DNA of 35,200 bases, taken from a virus. The stretch spans positions 1-35,200 of IMG/VR virus record IMGVR_UViG_3300046673_000485; one strand, 5' to 3'. Below, piece by piece: positions 10,783-19,531 of the stretch; position 1 is the first letter of the stretch; every line of letters begins with the position of its first letter. Position numbers and translations under genes: made by a program. The notes beneath the pieces are model-generated. The model worked only from the letters and a program-made list of their open reading frames with translations, made no database searches and was not told the origin of the DNA.

Positions 10783-13164
10783 TCAGTAGCCCAGGACCGT
10801 TGAGGTGCCGAGGAGGCCAACACCGAGCACCCAGGGGGTGACCGTGTCCACGGGGGTTTGCGGCGTCAGAGCGTAGGTGACCAGCCAGGTCCTCCGTCCG
10901 AAGTCGATCTCGTGGTTGACGCCCTCGATGTAGCTCTGTTGACTGAACGCCGCTCCCACGGGTGGCCGGCGGTTGATGGTGACGAGGTCGCCCAGTTCCC
11001 GGTTCACGGCGGCGGCCATCCGGTTCGGCACGTCTCCCAGCGGGTCCACCACGATCGAGCGCAGGCGGGGGAGCACGGAGGAGAAGCGGGCAAGCTGCCA
11101 TTGCGAGCGGATCAGGCACTCGACGTCCTGGGAGACGAGCAGCCCCGTCTCGGAGAGGATGGAGTTGACGCCGTACTGCGCCTCGGCGATGAGGCTGACG
11201 CTCTGCTGCGGGATGCCGGCGGGGACGCCCAGCGGCCCCGCCGCGGCCTGACAGAGCGCGGCGTTGTAGAGGTCGAGGTTGTCGCGGCTGAGGACGAAGC
11301 CGGGCTTGTATCCCACCTCGCCGCGGTTCTCTCCGAAGACGCTCGCGGGAGTGGCCGGCTGGTATATCCGCTTCCAATGGCGGCTGAGGAAGACGACGTG
11401 GCCAGAGACGTCCGCGTAGAGCTGCCCGTTCTCTGCCAGCTCGATCTGCTGGAGGTAGCTGAGCGGCGTCGTCAGCCAGAGCGAGCCGGTCGGCTGCTGG
11501 ACCATGGAAGCAGCGTTGTCGGCGGGGATCACCGTCAGCGCGGTGGGCCAGTCAAGGACGGCGAGGACGTCCGCGACACGCTGGAGGGAGGACTGGAAGA
11601 CGAAGCCCCAGAGCCCACGGTTGAGGTGATCGGCGACCTGGACTTGCGTCAGCGCGATGCCTGGGTACCAGGCGAAGTAGGCGAGCGAGCCCTTGAAGCC
11701 GCCGCCGAGATACGCGCTCTTGCAGACGGCAGCGGGGAGCGTGACGGTCTGTGTCCCGATGGCCACCCCATCGAGGTAGACCGTGCCCGTCGTGCCGCTG
11801 GCGACGATCACCAGGTGGTGCCAGTTCCCGTCGGTCACGGAGAGGGGCGAGGCGAACGACCAGGGGCCATAACTGCCCACCTGAACGAGCAGCGTGCCGG
11901 GAGTGAAGGCCGGCGTATCGATGCCGGCGAGCGTCACGTAGACGCCATGCGTGAGGGACGTGTCCTGGGCCAGAAGGGTCTGCTGGCTCGGGCCCGACGA
12001 GGTCGCGCTCTGAACGACGGGCTGAAGCCAGAACTCTATCGTCCAGGGTGCCGTCTCCCACTGAGTCCCCAACAGCGCCGAGTTGAGTCCGATGCTGGAC
12101 GCGGCTCCTATCGCGACGGCCGTCGTCGGGTCTGCGGGCGAGGTCCCGGTGACCCCCAGGGTGACGTTCTGGTATCCACTCCCGGTCGTCGGAGGGTGGA
12201 GCCCTGAATACCCCGAACCTGAGAGGGAGATCGCCCCTGCGCCAGTCCCATACGCCGTCGAGGTGGTGGTGAAGGACCTGTCAGCCCCGTACGTGGTGCC
12301 GAGCGAGTTTGTGCCGACCGCGCGGAAGTGGTAGGTGCCGCCGGACGTCAGACCGGCGATGCTCTGCGAGAAGCCGACGTCGCTGGTGCCGCTGCCCTCG
12401 TCCTGGCTGCCCGTCGTGTTGCCGTAGCTGGTCGACGTGCCCCACTGGAAGAAGCCGTGCGTGTCCACGCTGTTCGGGGTCAGGTCACCGTTGAGCACCG
12501 CTGAGTTGGCGCCGATGCTCGTCGCAGCATCGGTGGTGACGGTGGGGACAGCCCCGAGCGTCATGAAGGAACCGCCGATCCCGTAGGCGGTGCCAACTCC
12601 GTTTGTTCCAACAGCACGAAAGTAGTAGGTGGTGTTGGGCGTGAGCCCGGAGGGGATGCTCTGCGAGAAAGGGACGTCGCTGGTGCCGCTGCCCTCGTCC
12701 TGGCTGCCCGTCGTGAGGCCGTAGCTGGTCGACGTGCCCCACTGGAAGAAGCCGTGCGTGTCCACGCTGTTCGGGGTCAGGTCACCGTTGAGCACCGCTG
12801 AGTTGGCGCCGATGCTCGTCGCAGCATCGGTGGTGACGGTGGGGACAGCCCCGAGCAGCGTGGTGAATGGAAGGGTCGCACCCCGCCCCAGACCGTCCGA
12901 GTTACCGCAGAACGCGTCGAAGTAGTAGGTGGTGTTCGGTGATAAACCAGTTATTGTGTACTGGTAAGTGAGCGTTGAATACGAGGTACCTATGTCATAG
13001 GCGGGAGTATCTTGGCTAGGAGTCCCAGGGCTCCAGATGGCAGGAGGGGCACACTCAAAGATTGCGTTGGTGTCAAGCCCGTTGGGGTTTACCTGGCCGT
13101 TCAACTGCGCAGTGGTACTGGTTATCCCAGAGGCGGCTACTGTAGTAACCGATGGAGCGCTCAT
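10783..13164 (-). CDS. Minor tail protein: three fibronectin-type repeats, LamG-like domain, tail domain
   Basis: A 793-residue virion protein. Residues about 5-100, 105-200 and 201-295 are three FN3-like repeats (VTTxAA..I..N/T.A.LNG...PN..DT...FQWGTSTSYG...GL.....YYFRAVGTN). Residues about 340-500 form a concanavalin/LamG-like jelly roll (WTIEFWLQPVV, DGNWHHLVIVASG, VYLDGVAIGTQTV). The remainder (about 510-793) is a tail-tip domain with GLWGFVFQSSLQRVADVLAV and PLGDVPNRMAAAVNRELGDL. FN3 and LamG modules on phage tails commonly bind cell-surface carbohydrate. FN3 repeats 2 and 3 are nearly identical at the DNA level. It starts one base upstream of the previous gene's stop and probably acts at the distal tail. 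Confidence 0.85.
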   Translation of the reverse strand: MSAPSVTTVAASGITSTTAQLNGQVNPNGLDTNAIFECAPPAIWSPGTPSQDTPAYDIGTSYSTLTYQYTITGLSPNTTYYFDAFCGNSDGLGRGATLPFTTLLGAVPTVTTDAATSIGANSAVLNGDLTPNSVDTHGFFQWGTSTSYGLTTGSQDEGSGTSDVPFSQSIPSGLTPNTTYYFRAVGTNGVGTAYGIGGSFMTLGAVPTVTTDAATSIGANSAVLNGDLTPNSVDTHGFFQWGTSTSYGNTTGSQDEGSGTSDVGFSQSIAGLTSGGTYHFRAVGTNSLGTTYGADRSFTTTSTAYGTGAGAISLSGSGYSGLHPPTTGSGYQNVTLGVTGTSPADPTTAVAIGAASSIGLNSALLGTQWETAPWTIEFWLQPVVQSATSSGPSQQTLLAQDTSLTHGVYVTLAGIDTPAFTPGTLLVQVGSYGPWSFASPLSVTDGNWHHLVIVASGTTGTVYLDGVAIGTQTVTLPAAVCKSAYLGGGFKGSLAYFAWYPGIALTQVQVADHLNRGLWGFVFQSSLQRVADVLAVLDWPTALTVIPADNAASMVQQPTGSLWLTTPLSYLQQIELAENGQLYADVSGHVVFLSRHWKRIYQPATPASVFGENRGEVGYKPGFVLSRDNLDLYNAALCQAAAGPLGVPAGIPQQSVSLIAEAQYGVNSILSETGLLVSQDVECLIRSQWQLARFSSVLPRLRSIVVDPLGDVPNRMAAAVNRELGDLVTINRRPPVGAAFSQQSYIEGVNHEIDFGRRTWLVTYALTPQTPVDTVTPWVLGVGLLGTSTVLGY
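12376..12559 (-). repeat. Near-identical FN3 repeat, copy A (184 bp)
   Basis: Matches 12673-12856 with only two differing bases (TT/AG near 12419). The last 139 bp (12421-12559 and 12718-12856) are identical. The offset is 297 bp, one FN3 unit of 99 codons. Confidence 0.9.
12673..12856 (-). repeat. Near-identical FN3 repeat, copy B (184 bp)
   Basis: Partner of 12376-12559. The two copies encode the same DAATSIGANSAVLNG...TSTSYG segment. Near-perfect synonymous identity means recent duplication or gene conversion. Confidence 0.9.
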
Positions 13165-13977
13165 CTAGAAGCCTCCGGGGCCTGCGTCATGAGGCGCGGT
13201 GGTCCCGATGTCGAACTCGCCGAACGCGTAGAGGTCCTGCGCGCCGTCCCGCAGCACCCTCCAGGTGTAGCTCAACTCAGTGAAGGTGTCGGTGTTCAGC
13301 AGCCGCAGCGCATCGCTGGCGGTGTAGACGATGTCCTCGTTGACATTGTTGGGCCACTGGGGCGTGATCGAGTCGATGTACCCGGTGAAGATCGGGACCC
13401 ACGCTCCGTGGTACTGGACGTTGACCTGCATGGGGCGGTTGATGTCGAGCAGCCCGAAGTACGGCCCGGCCGAGTTCTCTGCATCGAGGACGCGGTCTCT
13501 CCCGTTGAAGGTGACAGTGAGCGTCCCCGGCTGGTAGTGGTCGAGGACGTGCTGCCGACCTCGGCGGGTGCTGATCTTCCGTGCGTAGTTGGCGAAGTCC
13601 GTCCAGACCGAGGGCACCGTCAGCGGCGTGTGGCCGGAGACATCGATCAGCACCTGGAAGTTGGGCAGCGGCGAGACGTTCGAAGGCGTTCCCAGCCCAG
13701 CGAGTACCAGAAGACCGACGCCGAAGGCGCGGTAGTCTGCGGTGCCCGTGCCGGTGAGTGTGAGGGTGCCCACCCCGACGCCGGGGACGGCGAGGTGCCC
13801 GGTGCCGCTCCCGACCAGCGAGAGGGCGCCGATGCCGGTGGCGTGGATCTGGACGTGGGCTGTGCCGCTCCCGACCAGCGAGAGGGCGCCGATGCCGGTG
13901 GCGTGGATCTGGACGTGGGCCCACTCTGCACTCCCCCACTCGGCGAGCCCCCATTGGGCGTTCCCGGGTGCGCTCAC
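13165..13977 (-). CDS. Minor tail protein (tail-hub or distal tail-like)
   Basis: A 270-residue protein from GTG 13977, with GGGAGG 8-9 bases before it. It opens with MSAPGNAQWGLAEWGSAEW, then Gly/Thr-rich repeats of about 20 residues (AHVQIHATGIGALSLVGSGT twice, then looser copies GHLAVPGVGVGTLTLTGTGT). From about residue 105 it becomes a globular domain (FQVLIDVSGH, YARKISTRRGRQHVLDHYQP, GTLTVTFNGRDRVLDAEN, TGYIDSITPQWP) of the type found in siphovirus distal tail proteins and minor tail proteins upstream of fibre genes. The repeats are a probable flexible spacer. It lies directly upstream of the large FN3/LamG protein. Confidence 0.75.
   Translation of the reverse strand: MSAPGNAQWGLAEWGSAEWAHVQIHATGIGALSLVGSGTAHVQIHATGIGALSLVGSGTGHLAVPGVGVGTLTLTGTGTADYRAFGVGLLVLAGLGTPSNVSPLPNFQVLIDVSGHTPLTVPSVWTDFANYARKISTRRGRQHVLDHYQPGTLTVTFNGRDRVLDAENSAGPYFGLLDINRPMQVNVQYHGAWVPIFTGYIDSITPQWPNNVNEDIVYTASDALRLLNTDTFTELSYTWRVLRDGAQDLYAFGEFDIGTTAPHDAGPGGF
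13801..13920 (-). repeat. 60-bp tandem duplication, two copies
   Basis: Bases 13801-13860 and 13861-13920 differ at one position only (G/T at the first base). They encode two successive copies of a 20-residue unit, AHVQIHATGIGALSLVGSGT. Confidence 0.95.
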
Positions 13978-14034
13978 CTCAACCTCCCGCTATGGGCACC
14001 GGCTGGTGAGGGAAGGCGACGATGTGGAGCCGCA

Positions 14035-14736
14035 TCAGATCACCATGCACATAGGCTGGCCAGTGGCAGCGGGGAGATATGGGATCGGCCCGATGGCGAT
14101 GCCGTAGGGGGCGGTCCCCACCGCCAGTGCGCTCCCCACTGTCGCAAACGTGCTCAGGTTGATCTTCGTGACCGTGTTGTCGCTGAAGTTCGCGACGTAG
14201 GCGTAGGCACCCGCTGGATCGATGGCGATGGAGTAGGGGTTGGCCCCCACCGCCAGTGCGCTGCCCACTGTCGCGAACGTGCTCAGGTTGATCTTCGTGA
14301 CCGTGGAGGCGTTGTAGTTCGCGACGTAGGCGTAGGCCCCCGCTGGATCGACGGAGATGCCGAGGGGGTTGGCCCCCACCGCCAGTGCGCTGCCCACTGT
14401 CGCGAACGTGCTCAGGTTGATCTTCGTGACCGTGGAGGCGCCTTCGTTCGCGACGTAAGCATAGGCGCCCGCTGGATCAACGGCGATGCCGTAGGGGTTG
14501 GCCCCCACCGCCAGTGCGCTGCCCACTGTCGCGAACGTGCTCAGGTTGATCTTCGTGACCGTGGAGGCGCTGAAGTTCGCGACGTAGGCGTAGGCCCCCG
14601 CTGGATCGATGGCGATGGAGTAGGGGTTGGCCCCCACCGCCAGTGCGCTGCCCACTGTCGCGAACGTGCTCAGGTTGATCTTCGTGACCGTGGAGGCGCT
14701 GAAGTTCGCCGTGTAGGCGTAAGGGAAGGTGGGCAT
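14035..14736 (-). CDS. YVTN-type beta-propeller tail protein
   Basis: A 233-residue protein built of five 43-residue repeats: AYVANFSASTVTKINLSTFA, TVGSALAVGANPYSIAIDPAG. The motif YVAN....TVT.I......V......G..P..IA..P.G is the YVTN/NHL-like beta-propeller signature. There is a short C-terminal tail (GPIPYLPAATGQPMCMVI). YVTN propellers usually have seven blades. Five copies would make a small ring, need partners, or be a variable fibre. The repeats are almost identical in DNA. It lies between two fibre-like proteins and starts in a TGATG overlap, so a receptor-binding or decoration role on the tail is likely. Confidence 0.8.
   Translation of the reverse strand: MPTFPYAYTANFSASTVTKINLSTFATVGSALAVGANPYSIAIDPAGAYAYVANFSASTVTKINLSTFATVGSALAVGANPYGIAVDPAGAYAYVANEGASTVTKINLSTFATVGSALAVGANPLGISVDPAGAYAYVANYNASTVTKINLSTFATVGSALAVGANPYSIAIDPAGAYAYVANFSDNTVTKINLSTFATVGSALAVGTAPYGIAIGPIPYLPAATGQPMCMVI
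14107..14725 (-). repeat. Five tandem 129-bp repeats
   Basis: The segment CTCAGGTTGATCTTCGTGAC recurs at 14153, 14282, 14411, 14540 and 14669, exactly 129 bp apart. Flanking bases are also conserved except at a few codons (Y/L/S/G, FSAS/EGAS/YNAS/FSDN). The variation is concentrated at the same two places in each unit. Confidence 0.95.
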
Positions 14737-15677
14737 CAGATGGTCAGCGTAACGATCAGGGTCAGCGACAACCCATCTGGTGTACCCGAGATGGACGCGA
14801 CCACGGGGGCGAACAAGTCATCGTTGGCGACGCTCGGGGGAGTGGTAACGGCGGTGTAGGCTCCCGTCGTCGTCACCGTCAACGTGCTCAGTCCGGAGAC
14901 TGCGGCACCGTTCTGGTTGACGGCCAGGACGCAGTTAGTTCCACCGCGAAGCACGGCGAACACACCCACCAGCTTTGCCGACTGGCCGCTCGGGATGGGA
15001 AAGGCCATGGGGGGGATGAAGCCCGTCGCGCCCGAGGGAACCACGACCAACCCGCTCCACGCGAAGGTGAAGGGGATGCTGATGGTCGTGACCGCCCAGG
15101 TTGGAACGCCACCAGCGACGACCAGCCTGGTGCCCGTCGCGCCGATCCCCAGCCGTGCCAGGGTGTTCGCTGCGGAGGCGTAGAGGAGGTCGCCAGTGGT
15201 GGTCAGCGTGGAGACGGCAGATGCCACCCAGCCGACAGCGGAGGCTCCGGCGGCGAGCATGTAGTGGAGGGTGCCGAGGGCAACCCTGGCCACCGCCCCC
15301 GTGCCCGTCCCCTGGATCAGATCGCCCGCTGCGGTGACCGTGGAGAGCGGGATAGCAGCAGCTGGCAGCCCAGCGGCAATCAGCCCCTGTATGCTCGCCA
15401 CCGAGATGATCACCGTGATCGTCGACCCGATCGCGAAGGTGTACGAAGTGCTCGCACCGTTCCACGCTTCGGAATGGCGCACGATGGTCAGCGTCGTACC
15501 CGAGAGCCCCGTCGCCTCCACGATCTCGTAGTTCGTCCCATCGGTGATGAGGCAGTGGTATTGAGCGTTCGTGAAGCCAGTCGCGGACGTGAGCACGCAG
15601 GTCGTCTGCGACGTGGAGGTGATGTACGGCGATGCCAGCGTGGTGCTGACGCCGTTGACTGGCGCTTCAGTGGCCAT
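14736..15677 (-). CDS. Tail fibre protein
   Basis: A 313-residue Ala/Thr/Gly-rich protein. The N-terminus (ASPYITSTSQTTCVLTSATG, FTNAQYHCLITDGTNYEIVE) resembles the attachment domain of phage tail fibres. Two internal repeats, AAGDLIQGTGTGAVARVALG and TTGDLLYASAANTLARLGIG, followed by GTRLVVAGGVPTWA, are the trimer-forming fibre repeats common in phage tail spikes. A beta-rich C-terminal domain (LVVVPSGATGFIPPMAFPI...) probably is the tip. ATG 15677 lies 3 bases after the preceding stop. Confidence 0.75.
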   Translation of the reverse strand: MATEAPVNGVSTTLASPYITSTSQTTCVLTSATGFTNAQYHCLITDGTNYEIVEATGLSGTTLTIVRHSEAWNGASTSYTFAIGSTITVIISVASIQGLIAAGLPAAAIPLSTVTAAGDLIQGTGTGAVARVALGTLHYMLAAGASAVGWVASAVSTLTTTGDLLYASAANTLARLGIGATGTRLVVAGGVPTWAVTTISIPFTFAWSGLVVVPSGATGFIPPMAFPIPSGQSAKLVGVFAVLRGGTNCVLAVNQNGAAVSGLSTLTVTTTGAYTAVTTPPSVANDDLFAPVVASISGTPDGLSLTLIVTLTI

Positions 15678-15680
15678 TAG

Positions 15681-16034
15681 TTACGAGGCCGTGAAGGTGA
15701 TGGCCCCGCTGGAGAACACGATCTGGACGCCCGCCGAGGGAGAGATGGACGACGTCAACTGGCCGCCCCGCTTGTAGGTGCCACCGCTGGCGGCTGTCCA
15801 GATGCCGAAGTTGGGGTACGTGCCGCCGACCGCGGACGCCCACAGCTGCGAGGTGTTGGACGTCATCGTGCCGCCCGACGAGGAGGCGAAGACGATCGAC
15901 TGGCGTCCCTCTCCGCCCTCGCTGGCTCCCCCGGCCCCCGGATCAGCCGTGTGGAGCGACAGGTAGTAGGTGGTGCCGGCGGTGAGGATGGCGTTGTTCG
16001 CGACATCCAGTTGGGCACTCGGGACATCAGGCAT
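15681..16034 (-). CDS. Small tail fibre/head-fibre-type protein
   Basis: A 117-residue protein. The pattern LDVANNAILTAGTTYYLSLHTADPG, GGASEGGEGRQSIVFASS, FGIWTAASGG matches the small phage 'tail fibre' family common in actinophages and soil phages (normally A.LDALL......YLSLHT.DPG..G..E..GG.Y.R). All parts of that family are present and length is usual. ATG 16034 has GGGAGG upstream, inside a 12-bp palindrome (16038-16049). Confidence 0.75.
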   Translation of the reverse strand: MPDVPSAQLDVANNAILTAGTTYYLSLHTADPGAGGASEGGEGRQSIVFASSSGGTMTSNTSQLWASAVGGTYPNFGIWTAASGGTYKRGGQLTSSISPSAGVQIVFSSGAITFTAS

Positions 16035-16037
16035 GAC

Positions 16038-16049
16038 GGGAGGCCTCCC
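16038..16049. repeat. Palindrome containing a ribosome binding site
   Basis: GGGAGGCCTCCC is a perfect palindrome in the 64-bp gap between the tape measure and the small fibre gene. On the minus strand its GGGAGG is the binding site for ATG 16034. Pairing would mask it, so translation could be structure-sensitive. Confidence 0.5.
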
Positions 16050-16098
16050 TTGAAACTGGGGTGGCCCTGATCGTCACCGCCGGGAGCGATTGCCCCTC

Positions 16099-19000
16099 TC
16101 AGTAGCTCCCGAAGAGCGACGGGATGCCCTGCCCCTTCGCTGCGGAGAGAGCGAGGTTCTGCAGCTCGTAGATGAACTCCTGGGGGTTGGCGATCCCCTG
16201 CAGCGTCACGGAGCCGATCTGGATGACCACGCCGCCACCTGAGCCCCCGCCAGTAGCCGCGGCGCCCATCGCTGCGCTTGCACTGGCCAACCCGCCACCC
16301 CCGCCTCCGGATGAGGCCGGAGCGCCACCGAGGAGGCCGAGGAGGTACGGCCACATCGGCCCCGCCACGGACTGCGGGATGTGCACCTCCGGGCCGCCCT
16401 CACCCACCCAGGCCAGCTCTGGTCCTGCCGACACGCCGCCGGTGGCGTAGATGCTGAGCCGAGACGTCTGGCCCACAAAGCCCGTCGTGGCGAGCTTGCT
16501 GCCGACCGTCCCGAGTGTCCCCAGGTAGATCGCCATCGCCGCGTTGGCTTGCGCGGCACCGCGTACGGTGTCCGCCACCCAGACGCCTGTCGCCCCCTGG
16601 GCGTTCTCGATCTCCTGGGTGACCTGCTGCAGCGTGCCGTGGACCGTGACCAGGTGCCCATTGACGGTGATCGTAGAGTTGATGACGCCCGCCGAGCCGA
16701 GCTGCTCGAGCTGGTTGATGCTCAGGCCCGTTTGGCTGGAGATCAACTGCAGGTCGGTGACGACCTCCTGCTGAGCCGGCGAGAGGCCCTTCAGCGCCGC
16801 CTCTGCCGCCGCCGTGCCCGTGCCGTAGACGCTGTTGATGGTGTCCCAGGCCGAGATCGTGGCGTTGACGAGATCGGTCTCCTGGCTCTGCTGCATCGAC
16901 GCCGCCGCTGTCTGGGCGTCCGCAGCGATGGTGTCCCAGTCCCCACCTTCCTTGGTCGCGAGGTCGTCTATGGCCTGGCCGGCGTTGCCGTTGTCCTTCT
17001 GGAGCTGGGTGTAGAACTCCGAGATCATCACCCCGGAGCCGTGGCTGGTCGAGGCCAGCTCGTTGAAGACGTCCTGGGCCTCGTTGCTGAAGGTGGACCA
17101 GCTGGCGGTCACCTCCGCGGGGATCTTCAGGTTGGCGAGCTGCTCCTGCAGCGCCTGGACCTGTCCCTCGTTGACTATCGTGCCCGCGTTCTTGCCGACT
17201 AGCTGTACCCCCTGCGCCGTCGTAGCGAGCTGAGCGGTGAGGTTCTGATAGCTGCTGGCCATCTCCTGCAGTTGCTTGGTCACGTCCTGCTGGCTCTCAT
17301 TGAGCTGGTCGTAGGCGCCAGCGTTCGCCTTCAGCTGACTGGTATAGGTCTCGTCGGTTTGGGCGGCCTGCTCCAGGCCCTGAGTGAACTCCTGCAGGTT
17401 TGTGGTCAGGTCAGCGGAGAGACTCTGTTGGGCCGCCTCGTTCAGCTTCTGGAGCTGGTCGGCTGCCGCCCCGGCGGGGTCGAAGAAGCCTTGCAGCGCG
17501 CTGGTGACGGAGTTCCAGTTCATCGCCAGGGTCACGATTGCGGCGCCGGCCACCATGATCCCGAGCGGCGCGAGCATCGCGCCCAGGCCGGCGGCGCCGA
17601 CATCACCGGCGGCACCGACCGCGGTGATCTCGGGCGTGGCTACCGCCGCAGCGGCGCCCACCTCTGCGACCCCGGCTGACGCCTCGGGCGCCGACGCCGC
17701 CCACGCAGCGATCGCAGCGGCGGTGGCATCCGAAGCGGCGCCCATCGAGGCGATCTCTGGGGTCGCCGCCGCCGCCGTCTCCCCGACGCTGGCGATCCCA
17801 GGGGCTGCGGTCACCGCCGAGACGCCGAGATGGTCGAAGCCCGCGGCTCCCGTCGTCCCCAAGTCCGCTGCAGCCGCTGAGACGCTGTTGATGGATCCGG
17901 ACAGGCCTCCCGTGCCACCCATGCCCAATGTCGCCGCCATGGCCGCGCTGGTGCTCCCTGAGACGGTCGCGAAGGTGCTGAAGGCGGCACCCCACTGGAG
18001 CACCTCGGTGGCGATCCCCATCGCCTTCATGGCCACCCACCGCGCCGCCCACGCTCCGAAGATCGCGTCGATGATCCAGCCGTTGCTGGAGATGAAGCCG
18101 AGCACGTCCTCCAGCGGCGGGCCCAGGTCGTTGACGATGAAGCCGAAGACGTCCTCGACCGCCGAGCCGCCCACCTCGCCGATGCCGAGCAGGGCCTTAC
18201 CGGCCTCCTCTGCCGCGGGGACGACGTCATCCTCGAAGAACCGGCCGAGATCCTCGATGGCGGGGAGGGCGTCGTTCTTGACCCAGGAGATCGCCTCCGG
18301 GCCGTACACCATCAGGGTGCCCTGGAAGGCCTTGACCGCCGAGTCCGCCATCGGCGCGAAGATGTCGCCGAGGTCGATCCGCATGGCGTCGACGGTCCCC
18401 TGGAAGTCCAGGATGTGCTGGCTCGAGGTCCCCATCTGCGTCTGGAGGTCGGAGCCGAAGTTGTCGACAGCGCCCCCGATGTCGATGAACTTCTGCTGGA
18501 CGGTGCCGATGTTGTTATAGAGGTCGAGGATGGCCGCGCCGGTCTTCCCACCGCCGAAGGCGCGGGCGATGATGTCCGCCTGCTCCTGGGAGCTGACCCC
18601 GGCGTCCTCCATGTGCGTCTTGAGGTCCGTGAGTGCCACCGCCAGGCCGTCCGGCTGCTTCATGTCCGAGGCGAGCTGGGTCTGAGTGACGCCGCTCTTG
18701 GCCAGGGCCTCTGTCAACGCCGCGGTCATGGAGCCGGTCTGGGTCGCGGTGAGGCCGAGGTCTTTGAGGATCCCCGCCGAGGCCGCGGTCGGCGCCGCCA
18801 TCATCGCGATGGTCATGCGCAGCGCCGTGGCCGCCTGGGAGCTGCCGTAGCCCTGGTCGGTCAGGGTGTCCAGCGCCGCGCCCATCGACTGCGCCGAGAC
18901 CCCGAAGGTGCCGGCGACGGGCATGAACTTCGACAGCGAGCCGACCAGGTCGTCCATGGTCATGTTGCCGCTGCCGACGATCGCGTTCAGCATCGCGACG

Positions 19001-19500
19001 GCCTGGGTCGAGTTCTTCACGTCGGGGACGCCGGACCGCAGCATCGCGATCAGGCCGTTGGTGGTGTCGGTGAGGTTCGACTGGCCCACGTCGGCCAGGT
19101 CGGCGGAGCTCTTCAGCAGATCGAGCGCCTGTGCGCCGGTGAAACCCGCGGAGGTGATGTGATACAGGGCGTCGGCGAGGGCGTCCGGCGTCTGGCCCAC
19201 CGCGCCGGCCATGTTCAACACCGCCTGCGACATCGTGCCCAGGTCGTCCGTGGTGTCGTTGGCCTGGGTGCGGATCAGGGTCATCTTCTGGTTGAAGGTG
19301 TCCGACCCGGTCACTCCCCAGGCGACCAGCCCAGCGGCCGCGGCGAGGGCGGCGACGCCGATGCCGAGAAGCATCTCGCTGGTGTTCGACGACTGGTCCT
19401 CGAGGTCCTTGCTCGCCGTGGTCGCCCCGGCCATCTGGGCGACGAACGAGCTGGTGTTCGCGCTCAGGTTGACGTAGAGATCGCTGATTTCGTCGCTCAC
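16099..19500 (-). CDS. Tail tape measure protein
   Basis: A 1,133-residue protein and the longest gene, as expected for a siphovirus. After a short N-terminus (DEISDLYVNLSANTSSFVAQ) come a hydrophobic segment (LLGIGVAALAAAAGLVAWGV) and the TP901-type tape-measure core (VAMLNAIVGSGNMTMDDLVG, IADLADVGQ-like segments, MDDLVGSLSKFMPVAGTFGV, DIFAPMADSAVKAFQG). A long Ala/Gly-rich section (about 530-680) leads to another hydrophobic stretch (LGIMVAGAAIVTLAMNW), then a Gln-rich coiled coil and a C-terminal Ser/Gly-rich part. No peptidase or lysozyme domain is visible. By the usual 0.15 nm per residue, it predicts a tail of about 170 nm. GTG 19500 was chosen (GGAGAG before it). GTG 19551 would overlap the previous gene. 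Confidence 0.9.
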   Translation of the reverse strand: MSDEISDLYVNLSANTSSFVAQMAGATTASKDLEDQSSNTSEMLLGIGVAALAAAAGLVAWGVTGSDTFNQKMTLIRTQANDTTDDLGTMSQAVLNMAGAVGQTPDALADALYHITSAGFTGAQALDLLKSSADLADVGQSNLTDTTNGLIAMLRSGVPDVKNSTQAVAMLNAIVGSGNMTMDDLVGSLSKFMPVAGTFGVSAQSMGAALDTLTDQGYGSSQAATALRMTIAMMAAPTAASAGILKDLGLTATQTGSMTAALTEALAKSGVTQTQLASDMKQPDGLAVALTDLKTHMEDAGVSSQEQADIIARAFGGGKTGAAILDLYNNIGTVQQKFIDIGGAVDNFGSDLQTQMGTSSQHILDFQGTVDAMRIDLGDIFAPMADSAVKAFQGTLMVYGPEAISWVKNDALPAIEDLGRFFEDDVVPAAEEAGKALLGIGEVGGSAVEDVFGFIVNDLGPPLEDVLGFISSNGWIIDAIFGAWAARWVAMKAMGIATEVLQWGAAFSTFATVSGSTSAAMAATLGMGGTGGLSGSINSVSAAAADLGTTGAAGFDHLGVSAVTAAPGIASVGETAAAATPEIASMGAASDATAAAIAAWAASAPEASAGVAEVGAAAAVATPEITAVGAAGDVGAAGLGAMLAPLGIMVAGAAIVTLAMNWNSVTSALQGFFDPAGAAADQLQKLNEAAQQSLSADLTTNLQEFTQGLEQAAQTDETYTSQLKANAGAYDQLNESQQDVTKQLQEMASSYQNLTAQLATTAQGVQLVGKNAGTIVNEGQVQALQEQLANLKIPAEVTASWSTFSNEAQDVFNELASTSHGSGVMISEFYTQLQKDNGNAGQAIDDLATKEGGDWDTIAADAQTAAASMQQSQETDLVNATISAWDTINSVYGTGTAAAEAALKGLSPAQQEVVTDLQLISSQTGLSINQLEQLGSAGVINSTITVNGHLVTVHGTLQQVTQEIENAQGATGVWVADTVRGAAQANAAMAIYLGTLGTVGSKLATTGFVGQTSRLSIYATGGVSAGPELAWVGEGGPEVHIPQSVAGPMWPYLLGLLGGAPASSGGGGGGLASASAAMGAAATGGGSGGGVVIQIGSVTLQGIANPQEFIYELQNLALSAAKGQGIPSLFGSY

Positions 19501-19531
19501 GCCACTCTCCGAAGCCGCCGCTCGCGCTCGC

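Noticed and set aside
14107-14725. CRISPR-like array (regular 129-bp repeats)
   Set aside because: Repeat and spacer together code for a continuous propeller protein, and spacers are not unique.
13012-14859. A 615-codon plus-strand frame across the tail genes
   Set aside because: Shadow of the repeated minus-strand genes; Arg/Asp/Gly-rich translation with no domain.
18027-18551. Short basic frames inside the tape measure gene
   Set aside because: Other-frame shadows with Ser/Arg-rich composition.
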